Origin: Candidatus Nanosynbacter sp. TM7-053 | Lineage (GTDB): Bacteria > Patescibacteriota > Saccharimonadia > Saccharimonadales > Saccharimonadaceae | Reading direction: 5' to 3' | Assembly: GCF_022828375.1 (NCBI RefSeq) | Contig: NZ_JAJQJX010000001.1 | Location: 482,118-546,117 of the forward strand | DNA length: 64,000 bases | In this document: piece by piece, positions 1 through 8,573 of the stretch | How positions within the stretch are numbered: the first letter of the stretch is position 1 | Layout: every line of letters begins with the position of its first letter | Notes under the pieces: generated by a model | What the model saw: only the letters and a program-made list of their open reading frames with translations | What the model was told of the DNA's origin: nothing | Databases searched by the model: none | Position numbers and translations under genes: made by a program

Positions 1-472
1 CAAATCCCGTTGGCTCAAAAGTGGCGACGATAAGCTGAATAATCGCTAAAATCCCAAAAACCAGCCCGCTCCACAGTCCGACGCTGATGAGTTTACGTTT
101 TTCTGATTTTGACAATTCACTATAAATTAAGCCAGCGGATAATCCGACGGTGAGTAAGAATAATAGCGATAATGAATATAACGCGGTGCGCAGGCGTGCT
201 TCTGCGAAAAATACGCCGACGACAATGGCGATAAAAATTGCCAAAAATCCGCCGATTAGCCATCGGTTTTTCAGTAGTTCTTGGCGTTTTTTAAGTAGTA
301 ATGGCAAGGAAAATAGCAGTAGGCTTACGGCGACGATTTGATATAATCCTACGCGTAGTGACGGGAAATCCAGAATTGATAAGCCGACACTGGGATGCAG
401 GGCAAAGCCGCCGCCAAAAATAATAATAGCCAATAGCCAGAATCGAACGTCGTTAATGTATTTTTTTGCCAT
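1..472 (-). CDS. Polytopic membrane protein, O-antigen ligase/Wzy-like (N-terminal part, cut by window edge)
   Basis: Reading the minus strand from an ATG at 472 gives an uninterrupted frame to the window edge (about 157 residues). It starts MAKKYINDVRFWLLAI and has five evident hydrophobic segments (roughly residues 11-25, 40-60, 70-90, 96-116 and 128-152) separated by short charged loops such as KKRQELLKNR and SKSEKRK. This hydropathy pattern suits the N-terminus of an O-antigen ligase/polymerase (Wzy/WaaL-like), but the diagnostic C-terminal loop is outside the window, so the family call is an inference. A TATACT box at 484-479 sits exactly 6 nt before the ATG, implying a leaderless mRNA; it diverges from the LexA-like gene. 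Confidence 0.7.
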   Translation of the reverse strand, partial: MAKKYINDVRFWLLAIIIFGGGFALHPSVGLSILDFPSLRVGLYQIVAVSLLLFSLPLLLKKRQELLKNRWLIGGFLAIFIAIVVGVFFAEARLRTALYSLSLLFLLTVGLSAGLIYSELSKSEKRKLISVGLWSGLVFGILAIIQLIVATFEPTGF

Positions 473-506
473 ATTTTAAGTATAGCGTATGGTGTATACT
501 TTAGAT

Positions 507-839
507 ATGAAACTGACGAAAAAGCAAAAAATAATGCTGGATTTTATCGATGGATTTATAAAGGGCAATGGCTACAGTCCGACACTTCGGGAAATTATGC
601 GCGCCTTGGGGTATAAATCGGTGTCGACGGTAGCAAAACATGTTGATAATTTGGTAGCTGCGGGATTTTTGGAGAAGCAGGACGGCGAAGTTAGATCTTT
701 GACGCTGAGTAGTGAGAAAAAAGAAGTTTGGTGGCAGAATTTAGCGAAAGAAATTAAGAAGAGAGAAGCCGAGGACGACGAAAAATCACGCTCGGAAGTG
801 GAGATTTTAAAAAAAGCATTGGAAATTGTCCGTCAGTAA
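507..839 (+). CDS. LexA-type winged-helix DNA-binding protein without peptidase domain
   Basis: About 110 residues. Residues 1-60 match the LexA N-terminal helix-turn-helix (KLTKKQKIMLDFIDGF, then SPTLREIMRALGYKSVSTVAKHVDNL), followed by a charged helical tail. True LexA is about 200 residues with a C-terminal S24 Ser/Lys autoprotease; that half is absent and no remnant follows, the next element being a tRNA. It is therefore probably a stand-alone regulator that is not inactivated by self-cleavage. Start chosen at 507 rather than the in-frame ATG at 489, because a TATACT -10 box at 495-500 lies 6 nt before 507 and would place +1 on this ATG. DNA target unknown. Confidence 0.8.
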   Translation: MKLTKKQKIMLDFIDGFIKGNGYSPTLREIMRALGYKSVSTVAKHVDNLVAAGFLEKQDGEVRSLTLSSEKKEVWWQNLAKEIKKREAEDDEKSRSEVEILKKALEIVRQ

Positions 840-880
840 CTTTACAACTATTCAAAAACTCGCTATAATACAAGACATAT

Positions 881-955
881 TCCGGCATAGCTCAGTGGTA
901 GAGCGGTTGGCTGTTAACCAATAGGTCGCTGGTTCGAGCCCAGCTGCCGGAGCCA
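881..955 (+). tRNA. tRNA-Asn (GTT)
   Basis: Full cloverleaf: acceptor TCCGGCA pairs with TGCCGGA, D-arm AGCTCAGTGGTAGAGC, anticodon arm with loop CTGTTAA reading GTT (Asn), T-arm GGTTCGAGCC, and an encoded 3' CCA at 953-955. A TATAAT box at 864-869 serves it and an intrinsic terminator follows at once. Confidence 0.96.
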
Positions 956-988
956 AGAAAAGACACTTCTGTGGAGGTGTTTTTTCTT
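955..988 (+). terminator. Intrinsic terminator after tRNA-Asn
   Basis: AAGAAAAGACACTTC (955-969) pairs with GAGGTGTTTTTTCTT (974-988) around a TGTG loop with only G-U exceptions; the T-rich arm serves as the uridine tract. Confidence 0.8.
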
Positions 989-1199
989 TGTTCCTTGAAA
1001 TACGATTCGGTACCACACAAAATTCCACATCAGACTGATGCTGGTGGCGGCTAGTTTTGAAGGTGAATTGCCTATTGATAGCATAGCTGCGGTGGTTGAA
1101 ATGATGACGGCCAATAGTAGCAGTACAGTGAGTTATATTAACGGCGGTGTTGAGAACGCCAATGGCAGCGAAGGTGGTGAGTTGTTTGCGAAGATTCAT
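980..1199 (-). pseudogene. Remnant of a GtrA-family membrane protein gene
   Basis: On the minus strand one frame reads LRKQLTTFAAIGVLNTAVN (about 1193-1137), which looks like the start of a GtrA-like protein, and a different frame further on reads KLAATSISLMWNFVWYRIVF (about 1057-998), which looks like the GtrA C-terminal membrane segment. The two halves are in different frames and the middle is too short, so this is a frameshifted and internally deleted remnant. The rest of the gap, 1200-1376, shows no gene, only the promoter of the next gene. Recognition is from motif memory and not from an alignment. Confidence 0.45.
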
Positions 1200-1391
1200 G
1201 CTGGTGAGCATAGTAGGTGGAGCTGTAAAAAGGCTGTAAATAGAATTATAAGACTTCATCTACCAAACTGGATACTTACTGCAGTCATAATAATAAAAAT
1301 TAAGCTAAATTATAGATATTTTTAGCAAGTATGCGATTTTTTCGCGTTACTCATTGTTTTATAGAGGATAATATGATACAATGTGAACACT

Positions 1392-2690
1392 ATGATTATA
1401 GACTTCACTATTAAAAATTACAGGTCATTCAAGGAAACAGCTAACATATCCTTGTTAGCAGAGCCACTTAAAAATGATGGTATTGCAATATCAACTACCG
1501 ATTTCAAAGATGATATTTTACCTGTTGCTGGTATATTTGGCCAGAATGCTGGAGGAAAGTCTAATATTATTAAAGCTCTTTCGTGTATGATAGATTCAAT
1601 GTTAAATACAGACCATGTAGGCTCTCCTATTAATAGACATCCACTTTTACAACCATTCTTGCTAAACACCGATAATAGTAGTCAGCCAATACATTTTGAA
1701 TTATCTTTATGGGATAAAGATACTGTTTCACAGTATAATTATGGATTTGAAGTTGATAATTCTGGTGTAGTTTCTGAATGGCTTAGCATAGTAGACAGAC
1801 CGAAAACAAATCGACGCTCGCGTATGATTTTTGAAAGAAGCGGTAATAAATTTACGTTTGACAGTACGGTTAAAGGCGACCTTGAGCCTTTATCGAGGCG
1901 TGTCTTAGGTACGGCGTTAGCTGTCAACGTCTTTGCCAATTTGGCGGATCCGTACTCACATAAATTACTTGAGATAGTAAAAGAACAAATAAAAATTATA
2001 GATAGTACCGATATTGATGAATTGAGGCGTTATATATTAGAGCGTTGTATTATTGATGAAAAATTACGAATGCAGGTTATAAATTTCATAAATAAAGCAG
2101 ACATAGGCATAAACGATATATTCATAGACAAGTCAGAAGTAAGCGTTGCTGAGTTACCAGCTGGTATTCCGGAGGAGTTAAAAAGGGCAATGTCTAATGG
2201 AGCTGGCTTTAGTTATAGAGTAGAGTCGAGTCATTTTATTTATGACAATAGTGGCAATAAGCTTACAGAGAGTCGGAACTTTAATTTTGGTAATGAATCC
2301 TTGGGTACACAAAAGATATTTATATTGGCAGTTGTGTTGTTGGACGCTTTAAATAAAGGCGAGGTGGTTGTGGTTGATGAGCTTGGATCAAGCTTACATC
2401 CTTTCTTGACTAAAAGAATAGTTGAGATATTTCAAAACCCTGAATTAAATAAATATGGAGCTCAACTTATTTTTACAAGTCATGAAACTTTTCTTCTTGC
2501 AAAGAATTCCCTAAACGGCAAACTTGATCTGCGGCGAGATCAGATTTGGTTTGCAGACAAAGGCGCTGGTGAAGCTTCAGTATTGCGATGTTTATCGGAA
2601 TACAAAACAAAAAAGGAGTACGATCTTGCCAAGCGTTATTTGGAAGGTAGGTTTGGTGCGGTGCCTGTTATAAAATCTTGGGAAGCTTAA
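1392..2690 (+). CDS. rloA: RloA-like AAA15/ABC-type ATPase
   Basis: About 432 residues. Walker A is GQNAGGKSN (residues about 50-58), preceded by the typical SMC/RecF-like N-terminal strand IDFTIKNYRSF; Walker B is VVVDELGSSLHP with the catalytic Glu; the H-loop is IFTSHE. This is the COG1106/AAA_21 type found in OLD-like and abortive-infection ATPases. It lies 12 bp upstream of an RloB gene, the pair named RloA/RloB after ORFs found in type I restriction loci, and the arrangement resembles other ATPase-plus-TOPRIM defence systems such as PARIS and Gabija. Start: a TACAAT box at 1377-1382 favours the ATG at 1392 (leaderless) over the GTG at 1383. Codon use is AT-rich (many ATA, AGA), unlike most neighbours, suggesting transfer. 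Confidence 0.85.
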   Translation: MIIDFTIKNYRSFKETANISLLAEPLKNDGIAISTTDFKDDILPVAGIFGQNAGGKSNIIKALSCMIDSMLNTDHVGSPINRHPLLQPFLLNTDNSSQPIHFELSLWDKDTVSQYNYGFEVDNSGVVSEWLSIVDRPKTNRRSRMIFERSGNKFTFDSTVKGDLEPLSRRVLGTALAVNVFANLADPYSHKLLEIVKEQIKIIDSTDIDELRRYILERCIIDEKLRMQVINFINKADIGINDIFIDKSEVSVAELPAGIPEELKRAMSNGAGFSYRVESSHFIYDNSGNKLTESRNFNFGNESLGTQKIFILAVVLLDALNKGEVVVVDELGSSLHPFLTKRIVEIFQNPELNKYGAQLIFTSHETFLLAKNSLNGKLDLRRDQIWFADKGAGEASVLRCLSEYKTKKEYDLAKRYLEGRFGAVPVIKSWEA

Positions 2691-2702
2691 TAAAGGTGAT
2701 AC

Positions 2703-3353
2703 ATGACTCATTCTAGCAGTAAAAGTAGAAGTCAGTTTTCTTTAAGCGGAAAAAGGCCTTCTGGAAAGTTAGATGAGCGAAAATTTTTCTTGATTGTTAC
2801 TGAAGGAAAAACAGAATCTCGGTATTTTAAACATTTTAGGAGCACAACAGGACCTCGTATTGAGTCTGTCGATAAACAAGATTCAAGGATTAGGCTGGTT
2901 GAAAAGGCGATTGAATTAAGGGGGCAGTATAAGAAAGAAAAACGCTATATAAAAGGTGACGAGACATGGGTTGTGTTTGATCGTGATGTCGATCTTGGCA
3001 AACCAAACGACAAGGAAACATTTAATCGTGCACTAGAATTAGCATGTAGAGAAGATATACAGGTAGCATATTCAAATGATTCATTTGAATTGTGGTTCTT
3101 ACTTCATCTACAAGATGTTTCAGCATCTATACATAGAAGTATTATTGAAAAAAAGTTGAAATCTCATTTGGGCTGCTATACTCATGGTGACGATGTTTTT
3201 GATAGAATTAATTCTAACTATAGTATGGCGGTGAAGCGGGCAGAAAAAATATTTAAGGAGGCTATTGAAGATAAAAAGAGTCCTGTAGATGCAAATCCTT
3301 CAACAACAGTATATCTGCTCACTGAAAAATTGCGTAAATCCATGAAGGACTAG
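2703..3353 (+). CDS. rloB: RloB-like TOPRIM-type protein
   Basis: 216 residues. Visible RloB-family landmarks: basic N-terminus, FLIVTEGKTESRYF (acidic Glu of a TOPRIM-like fold) near residue 30, WVVFDRDVD (DxD motif) near residue 90, SNDSFELWFLLHL near residue 120 and NPSTTVYLL close to the end. In this family these residues are thought to form a metal-binding nuclease-like site. It directly follows the ATPase gene and is presumably co-transcribed and co-functional as the effector. AT-rich codon use like rloA. Function in this organism is inferred. Confidence 0.85.
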   Translation: MTHSSSKSRSQFSLSGKRPSGKLDERKFFLIVTEGKTESRYFKHFRSTTGPRIESVDKQDSRIRLVEKAIELRGQYKKEKRYIKGDETWVVFDRDVDLGKPNDKETFNRALELACREDIQVAYSNDSFELWFLLHLQDVSASIHRSIIEKKLKSHLGCYTHGDDVFDRINSNYSMAVKRAEKIFKEAIEDKKSPVDANPSTTVYLLTEKLRKSMKD

Positions 3354-3447
3354 GTATATCATCAAAAAAGTTCATTATCTAGTTCGTATAGTTTTTATTA
3401 ACTAATAATTGTACTTTAGTATCACAGTTTACTTATCTTGCTATTTA

Positions 3448-3475
3448 AAGCATTTTTACAGAATGCTTGTTTATA
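3448..3475 (+). terminator. Intrinsic terminator after rloAB
   Basis: AAGCATT (3448-3454) pairs with AATGCTT (3462-3468) and is followed by GTTTAT. It covers the TTG at 3467 that could otherwise be taken as the next gene's start. Confidence 0.5.
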
Positions 3476-3484
3476 GTGGTTTGC

Positions 3485-6130
3485 ATGAGAGTAATAACCA
3501 CATCCCAATCATTAGCTAGGCCGCGACTTATTACGTCCGATTCTAGTCCATTGCCGTTTCGGGCGATAGCTAATCCATTTGTCGACATAGTCGTGCCGGT
3601 GCTGAACGAGGAAAAAATTCTTCAAAGCAGCATTGAAACGCTTGACGAATATATGATGGAAAATTTGCCATATCGCTATCAGATAACGATCGCAGATAAC
3701 GGTAGCCAAGATAACACTTTAAAAATAGCGAAAAACTTGGTGCAAAATCATCAATCAGTTCGTGTTGTAAGGCTAGCTGAACGTGGTCGCGGGCGAGCAT
3801 TAAAGCAGGTTTGGCAAAGCAGTCAGGCGGATATTCTGACGTATATGGATGTCGATTTGTCCACCAGCTTGGATGATTTTCTGCCAATGATTCAGCCGCT
3901 TGTGGCGGGCGAAGCTGGCGTGGCGATTGGTTCTCGATTGATGAAAAAATCAAAGACCAGCCGCGGTTTTAAGCGGGAGTTTATTTCACGGTGTTATAAC
4001 AAGATTATAAAATTGACGTCGCGAACCAAATTTAGCGATGCGCAGTGCGGGTTTAAGGCAATTCGTCGTGACGTGGCGAAGAGATTTTTGCCAAAAATTA
4101 AGGACAATGAGTGGTTCTTCGACACCGAGTTTTTGATTAAAACGGAGCGCGCAGGCGTGCCGATTCACGAGCAGCCCGTTACTTGGATTGAAGATACTGA
4201 TAGTCGTGTGAAGATTGTAAAAACTGCGGTCGATGACTTAAAAGGACTTCATCGAGTTAATAAAGAATTGAACAATCGTTCGTGGCTTGAGAAAATGGCG
4301 CTTCCGATGCTGTTGATTGCGACGGGCGCGTTGTATTTGTTTGGCGCGATGCATAATGGTATGGCGAATAGCTATTACGCAGCGGCAGTGCAGGCAGCAA
4401 GCCAAAACTGGACGGCGTGGCTGTTTGGCGGTTTGGACGCTGCGAATTATGTTTCAATCGATAAGCCTCCGCTGGCGACGATGATAATGGGACTTAGCGC
4501 TCGACTGTTTGGATTTTCTAGCTTTTCAATGCTACTGCCGAGCGTATTAGCGGGCGTCGGTTCGGTTTGGTTGTTATATTCGGCAGTGAAACGGCAATTC
4601 GGCTTTACTAGTGCGATAATTTCTGCAGTCACATTAATGTTAACTCCTGTTGCGGCGTTGATGTTCGGATTTAATAATCCAGATGCTATCTTGACATTTA
4701 TGCTTACCGCCAGCGGTTACGCATTTCTCAGGTCATTAGAAGGTAGGCGTCCGCTTTTATGGCTCGGTCTGGCGGGACTGTTTACGGGATTAGCATTTAA
4801 TACGAAAATGCTTCAGGGCTTGATGGTTTTACCTGCGATGGTAATTGCCTATCTGGCGTTCGCCAAGCCGCCAATTGTTACGCGATTTCTGCATTTGATG
4901 TTTGCAGGCGTGATTACGACGGTGTCGACTTTATGGTGGAGTGTGCTTGTTTGGCTGACGCCGTCTGGCAATCGACCGTGGGTTGGTAGTACGAATGACG
5001 ATAGTATTTGGAGTTTGATTTTTGGCTATAACGGATTTGGTCGACTATTAGGAAACCGCGGCGGTGGAGGTGGCGGGACTCCTCCGAGTGGTGGAATGGT
5101 AATAGCAAGTCCTGGCGGAATGGGTGGCGCTCCCAGTGGCGGTCATGGTCCTGGAGGTACTGGATTTGGCGGGCAAACGGGAATATTTAGGATATTTAAT
5201 AATGATTTCGGACCGAACATCGCATGGTTGTTAGTCTTAGCATTAGCAAGTGGCGGACTACTCTTGTGGATTTTACGCAAAACTCCGCGGACTAATCGCG
5301 GACGAGCGGCAGTAATATTCTGGATACTTTGGCTGATCATTCACATCGTAATATTTAGCATGACTAGCGGCGTAATTCATCCGTACTACGTGGTGGTTAT
5401 GGCACCGGCTGTGGCGGCTCTGGTTGGAATTGGTGTGCCGTTTTTGTGGGGTGCGTACGTCAGGCGAAAGTCGTATGCTTGGATTTTGCCTATGTTGGTC
5501 GGTGTAACGGCGGCGATTGCGATAATTATCCTTAGCTATGCTGGTACGATGACTTGGCTAATGTGGATAGTTGGTATTCTGGGAACTATCGGTATGATTG
5601 GGCTATTGGTCAATTTGTATACGCCGAAACGTTGGCTTCAGAACTTGGCAATTATCACTTCTGTGGCTGCGTGTATGACTGCTCCAGTTGTTTACACGCT
5701 GTCGACCGTCAACGTCACGCATACAGGCAGTATTCCGACGGCTGGCCCGAATTCAACGGCGATGCAGGGAAGTAATAATGAAAAATCTCAGGCAGATAGC
5801 GCGTTGGTTCAGTATCTTTTACAAAACCAAAATAATGCGACTTGGTTGGCGGCGGTGGATAGCGCTAATGAATCGGCGGCAATTCAGCTAACTAGCGGTC
5901 AACCAGTCATGGCAATTGGTGGCTTTAACGGCAGCGACACGCCACTCACACTTGAACAATTTAAGCAATTGGTGGCGGATGGCAAATTGAAATATTACGC
6001 CGCTAGCTCGCACGGTCATGGTGGCGGTCCAAACGGTGGAAATAGCGAAATCACAAATTGGATTAAGAAAAACGGTAAAGTCGTTAATTATGGAGGTAGT
6101 GATGTAACATTATACGAACTATCTGCATAA
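3485..6130 (+). CDS. Fused GT2 / GT39 (ArnT/PMT-like) membrane glycosyltransferase
   Basis: About 881 residues. Residues roughly 30-255 form a GT2 (dolichol-phosphate-mannose-synthase-like) domain: VDIVVPVLNEEK, DNGSQDNT, YMDVDLSTSLDDF and the QCGFKAIRR segment. From about residue 270 a multi-span GT39/ArnT-like domain begins (ANYVSIDKPPLATMIMGL), with a long Gly-rich extracytoplasmic loop (about 515-560, RGGGGGGTPPSGG) and a soluble C-terminal tail. In Bacillus the comparable YkcC (GT2) and YkcB (GT39) are separate proteins: the first loads a lipid-linked sugar, the second transfers it outside. Here both steps are on one chain. Acceptor unknown. The ATG at 3485 is chosen because TATAGT at 3472-3477 is 7 nt upstream. 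Confidence 0.88.
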   Translation: MRVITTSQSLARPRLITSDSSPLPFRAIANPFVDIVVPVLNEEKILQSSIETLDEYMMENLPYRYQITIADNGSQDNTLKIAKNLVQNHQSVRVVRLAERGRGRALKQVWQSSQADILTYMDVDLSTSLDDFLPMIQPLVAGEAGVAIGSRLMKKSKTSRGFKREFISRCYNKIIKLTSRTKFSDAQCGFKAIRRDVAKRFLPKIKDNEWFFDTEFLIKTERAGVPIHEQPVTWIEDTDSRVKIVKTAVDDLKGLHRVNKELNNRSWLEKMALPMLLIATGALYLFGAMHNGMANSYYAAAVQAASQNWTAWLFGGLDAANYVSIDKPPLATMIMGLSARLFGFSSFSMLLPSVLAGVGSVWLLYSAVKRQFGFTSAIISAVTLMLTPVAALMFGFNNPDAILTFMLTASGYAFLRSLEGRRPLLWLGLAGLFTGLAFNTKMLQGLMVLPAMVIAYLAFAKPPIVTRFLHLMFAGVITTVSTLWWSVLVWLTPSGNRPWVGSTNDDSIWSLIFGYNGFGRLLGNRGGGGGGTPPSGGMVIASPGGMGGAPSGGHGPGGTGFGGQTGIFRIFNNDFGPNIAWLLVLALASGGLLLWILRKTPRTNRGRAAVIFWILWLIIHIVIFSMTSGVIHPYYVVVMAPAVAALVGIGVPFLWGAYVRRKSYAWILPMLVGVTAAIAIIILSYAGTMTWLMWIVGILGTIGMIGLLVNLYTPKRWLQNLAIITSVAACMTAPVVYTLSTVNVTHTGSIPTAGPNSTAMQGSNNEKSQADSALVQYLLQNQNNATWLAAVDSANESAAIQLTSGQPVMAIGGFNGSDTPLTLEQFKQLVADGKLKYYAASSHGHGGGPNGGNSEITNWIKKNGKVVNYGGSDVTLYELSA

Positions 6131-6159
6131 GAAATAAATTTAACCAAAGGAGAAATATT

Positions 6160-6591
6160 ATGAGAAAATTAGATCAAGAATCTCAAACAACGCCAGAAAA
6201 TATCTTTAACAATTCAGAAAACACTTCGAACGAAAAACGCTCAATTAGCGTCGGTGCGGCAATGGGAATAGCAATTGGTGGCGTGGTTTTGTGTGGACTG
6301 GGATTTGTTGCGGGCATGCAAGTTGGCGGCTCAAGCGGAAGCCAAATAGGCGGGCAAGCTGGCGGTCCTCCAGGAATGAGCCAATCTCAAGGCGGTCCTG
6401 GCGGATCTAGGCAACAATCTGGCGGAAATGGCAGCACGTCTCAAGCTCAACCTGGACAACCCGGTCAATCAGATTCATCTTCGGCTAGGCAAACTCCATC
6501 GGCTCAAAATAACACAACAAACACGCCACCATCAGACGCTTCACAGTCTGGCGTAGCACCTCAACCAATTTCTCAATCCTCTCGACAATAA
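6160..6591 (+). CDS. Gly/Ser/Gln-rich single-pass membrane protein
   Basis: 143 residues: charged N-terminus, one membrane segment (about residues 33-55, VGAAMGIAIGGVVLCGLGFVAGM), then a disordered tail rich in Gly, Ser, Gln and Pro. A good Shine-Dalgarno (AAAGGAG) precedes the ATG. It lies 29 bp after the GT39 fusion and its GGPPG/GGPGG tail resembles the Gly-rich loop of that enzyme, so the two may act together at the cell surface. No known family recognised; function unknown. Confidence 0.75.
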   Translation: MRKLDQESQTTPENIFNNSENTSNEKRSISVGAAMGIAIGGVVLCGLGFVAGMQVGGSSGSQIGGQAGGPPGMSQSQGGPGGSRQQSGGNGSTSQAQPGQPGQSDSSSARQTPSAQNNTTNTPPSDASQSGVAPQPISQSSRQ

Positions 6592-6608
6592 AAACCCAGT
6601 TCTCAATA

Positions 6609-6643
6609 AAAAATTACCACCTCATCACGGGGTGGTAATTTTA
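6609..6643. terminator. Bidirectional terminator
   Basis: AAAATTACCACC pairs with GGTGGTAATTTT around TCATCACGG, with A-run and T-run on either side. It can serve the Gly-rich gene (+) and the GH16 gene (-). Confidence 0.8.
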
Positions 6644-6655
6644 TGTAGTTGCATG

Positions 6656-8386
6656 TTAGCGTAGAATGAATAGTCCTGCAGCAACTAGTGCTAGAGTGGC
6701 GATAACACCTAAGAAGACATTAAATCCTGTGTTTGCGAGTAGACCACTTACAGCATTTTGAGGCTTATTAGCTGGATTGTGGGCGGCAGCTGACGGACTA
6801 GCAGGTTGTGGCTGCGGTTGTGGTTGCGGTTGAGGTTGTGGCTGTGCTGTCCTAGGGATTACTGATGTGTCAATAGCCAGAGTACCGCTAAATGTAGCTG
6901 AAACTGTTCCGATTGTTACACTTCTTGTCCAAAGAGTATTCAGGATAGGAGATGCTCCGCTGGCTGGTAGTGACAGCACCTGAATATTTCCAGGAGTTGC
7001 CGTGCTGTTAATAACGTCTGCTGAGTTGGTCACGGAGACTACATTTCCTGCCAAATCCTTTAATGGTGAAGCAAAAGATTTGTCGTTAGGTTTAATACTA
7101 GGTTGTTGATCTTCAAGATTTAATGAAGTTAGGGAAGTTAGTCCAGTCAGTGGGCTTATATCTGTAATCTTGTTCTCTTTAAGTGACAGAGTTTTTAGGG
7201 AAGTCAGTCCAGCTAGTGGGCTTAGGTTTGAGATTGAGTTGTGATTTAACGACAAATTCTTAAGGTTTTTGGCAGCTTCTATTCCAGTTAGGTTGGTAAT
7301 GTTTGAGTTGTCTAGGTTAAGATCTGTCAATTTTTCCAACTCTACGTCAGTAATTTTTTGATTTTCTGTACGAGTTGTACCAAGTTTCTCTCCTAGTTTT
7401 TCATTGAGTAGCTTGCGTAGTCCCGTGTCTTTGACTTCAACCTCTTTAGGTTGTCGTCTTTGGTATATACGAACGTAGTCGACTGACATAGTTGCAGGGA
7501 ATGTGCCTGGTTCTTCTGCTACGACATTGTAGGCATTCGACCATTTACCACCAGGGCCGTCGATATAAGTACCGCCAATTGCCATGTTAAGACGCAGGAA
7601 GAATGGTACGTCGAATGGCCCGTGCGGTGTGTTTGCGGCATTTGGTTGACCAAATCCTTCAACTGTATGATAGCTTTTTCCATCAATGAAGTATTCTAAC
7701 TTTCCTTCAGTCCACTTTACCCCATACGTATGCCAGTCAGTAGTATTTGAAAAGCCTGCCGGTAGGTCCGATTTGTGGCTGTTCTTGTGTGTCTTATTGG
7801 TTATGGATTTTCCCCAGTGTGCATCCGCGGCAGCATAGTCCAAATCAGAACCCTTTGTTTCTACGATGTCGATTTCGCCATTCATAGGCCACCCCTCACC
7901 GTATCTTTTTACGTTAGGGCTCATCCAGAATGCTGGCCAGGTACTTTTATTATTTGGCATTTTTATGCGAGCTTCAAAATATCCGTAAGTCCAAGCTTGT
8001 TTCTCTTTTGTTTCTACGAATCCAGAAGTAAAATCTTTATTTTTACCCTTATTACAGGTTACGCCTGGTTTATATAGACCGATCAGATTTAGGCTACCTC
8101 CACTGACGTTTATATTTTCCGCGGATTCTGTATAGCACCCCTGAACCTCACTAGCGTTCCAGCCTCCTGTGTATGGAGACCATACGTTCGTATCTAGTGA
8201 ATCTCCATTAAATTCATCTGACCAGACTTTCTCATATTCACTATCTGTTGGCGGATATGGACTTCCTGCGCTTTTGGCATTGTCTATAGGCAGAGTGAAT
8301 ATTGATCCACCAATGATAGCCGCAGCAGCCATTAATCCAGCCACCGACTTAAGCTTTGTATTCAAAAAACGTTTTTTTATTAACAT
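6656..8386 (-). CDS. Sortase-anchored GH16 beta-glucanase with leucine-rich repeats
   Basis: 576 residues. Signal peptide about 1-40; GH16 (laminarinase/endo-beta-1,3-glucanase-like) domain about 50-310 with the catalytic signature GEIDIVE (E171, D173, E176) and WPAFWMSP; internalin-like LRRs about 340-440 (LTGLTSLTSLNL and similar); a PQ repeat spacer (PQPQPQPQ) about 510-525; then a sorting signal LANTG (550-554), a hydrophobic stretch and a terminal Arg. It should hydrolyse beta-glucans on or outside the cell and be wall- or surface-linked by the sortase encoded 3.5 kb away. Start has a GGGAGAG ribosome site. A truncated paralogue lies upstream on the same strand. Confidence 0.92.
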   Translation of the reverse strand: MLIKKRFLNTKLKSVAGLMAAAAIIGGSIFTLPIDNAKSAGSPYPPTDSEYEKVWSDEFNGDSLDTNVWSPYTGGWNASEVQGCYTESAENINVSGGSLNLIGLYKPGVTCNKGKNKDFTSGFVETKEKQAWTYGYFEARIKMPNNKSTWPAFWMSPNVKRYGEGWPMNGEIDIVETKGSDLDYAAADAHWGKSITNKTHKNSHKSDLPAGFSNTTDWHTYGVKWTEGKLEYFIDGKSYHTVEGFGQPNAANTPHGPFDVPFFLRLNMAIGGTYIDGPGGKWSNAYNVVAEEPGTFPATMSVDYVRIYQRRQPKEVEVKDTGLRKLLNEKLGEKLGTTRTENQKITDVELEKLTDLNLDNSNITNLTGIEAAKNLKNLSLNHNSISNLSPLAGLTSLKTLSLKENKITDISPLTGLTSLTSLNLEDQQPSIKPNDKSFASPLKDLAGNVVSVTNSADVINSTATPGNIQVLSLPASGASPILNTLWTRSVTIGTVSATFSGTLAIDTSVIPRTAQPQPQPQPQPQPQPASPSAAAHNPANKPQNAVSGLLANTGFNVFLGVIATLALVAAGLFILR

Positions 8387-8518
8387 TTTTTATCTCTCCC
8401 AATATTTTGATATTTAACACCACTATAACAATAAGCGGAATAAAAGTAAAGTTTAGTATGTAGTTATTTTAACAACAGAACTATAGAGATGTCGAATACT
8501 GGAGTTTCAGGTTGAAAT

Positions 8519-8554
8519 AAAAAATTGCCACCCCGTAATGAGATGACAATTTTC
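8519..8554 (-). terminator. Intrinsic terminator after second GH16 gene
   Basis: On the minus strand AAATTGTCATC pairs imperfectly with GGGTGGCAATTTTTT. It strongly resembles the terminator at 6609-6643, consistent with duplication of the whole gene unit. Confidence 0.65.
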
Positions 8555-8573
8555 CTGTAAACGCCTAAGCTAA

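Noticed and set aside
852..1259. Minus-strand 135-residue frame reading through tRNA-Asn
   Set aside because: It crosses the tRNA and its terminator (the SNQRP-type peptide is a known tRNA antisense artefact); only a gtrA remnant within it is meaningful.
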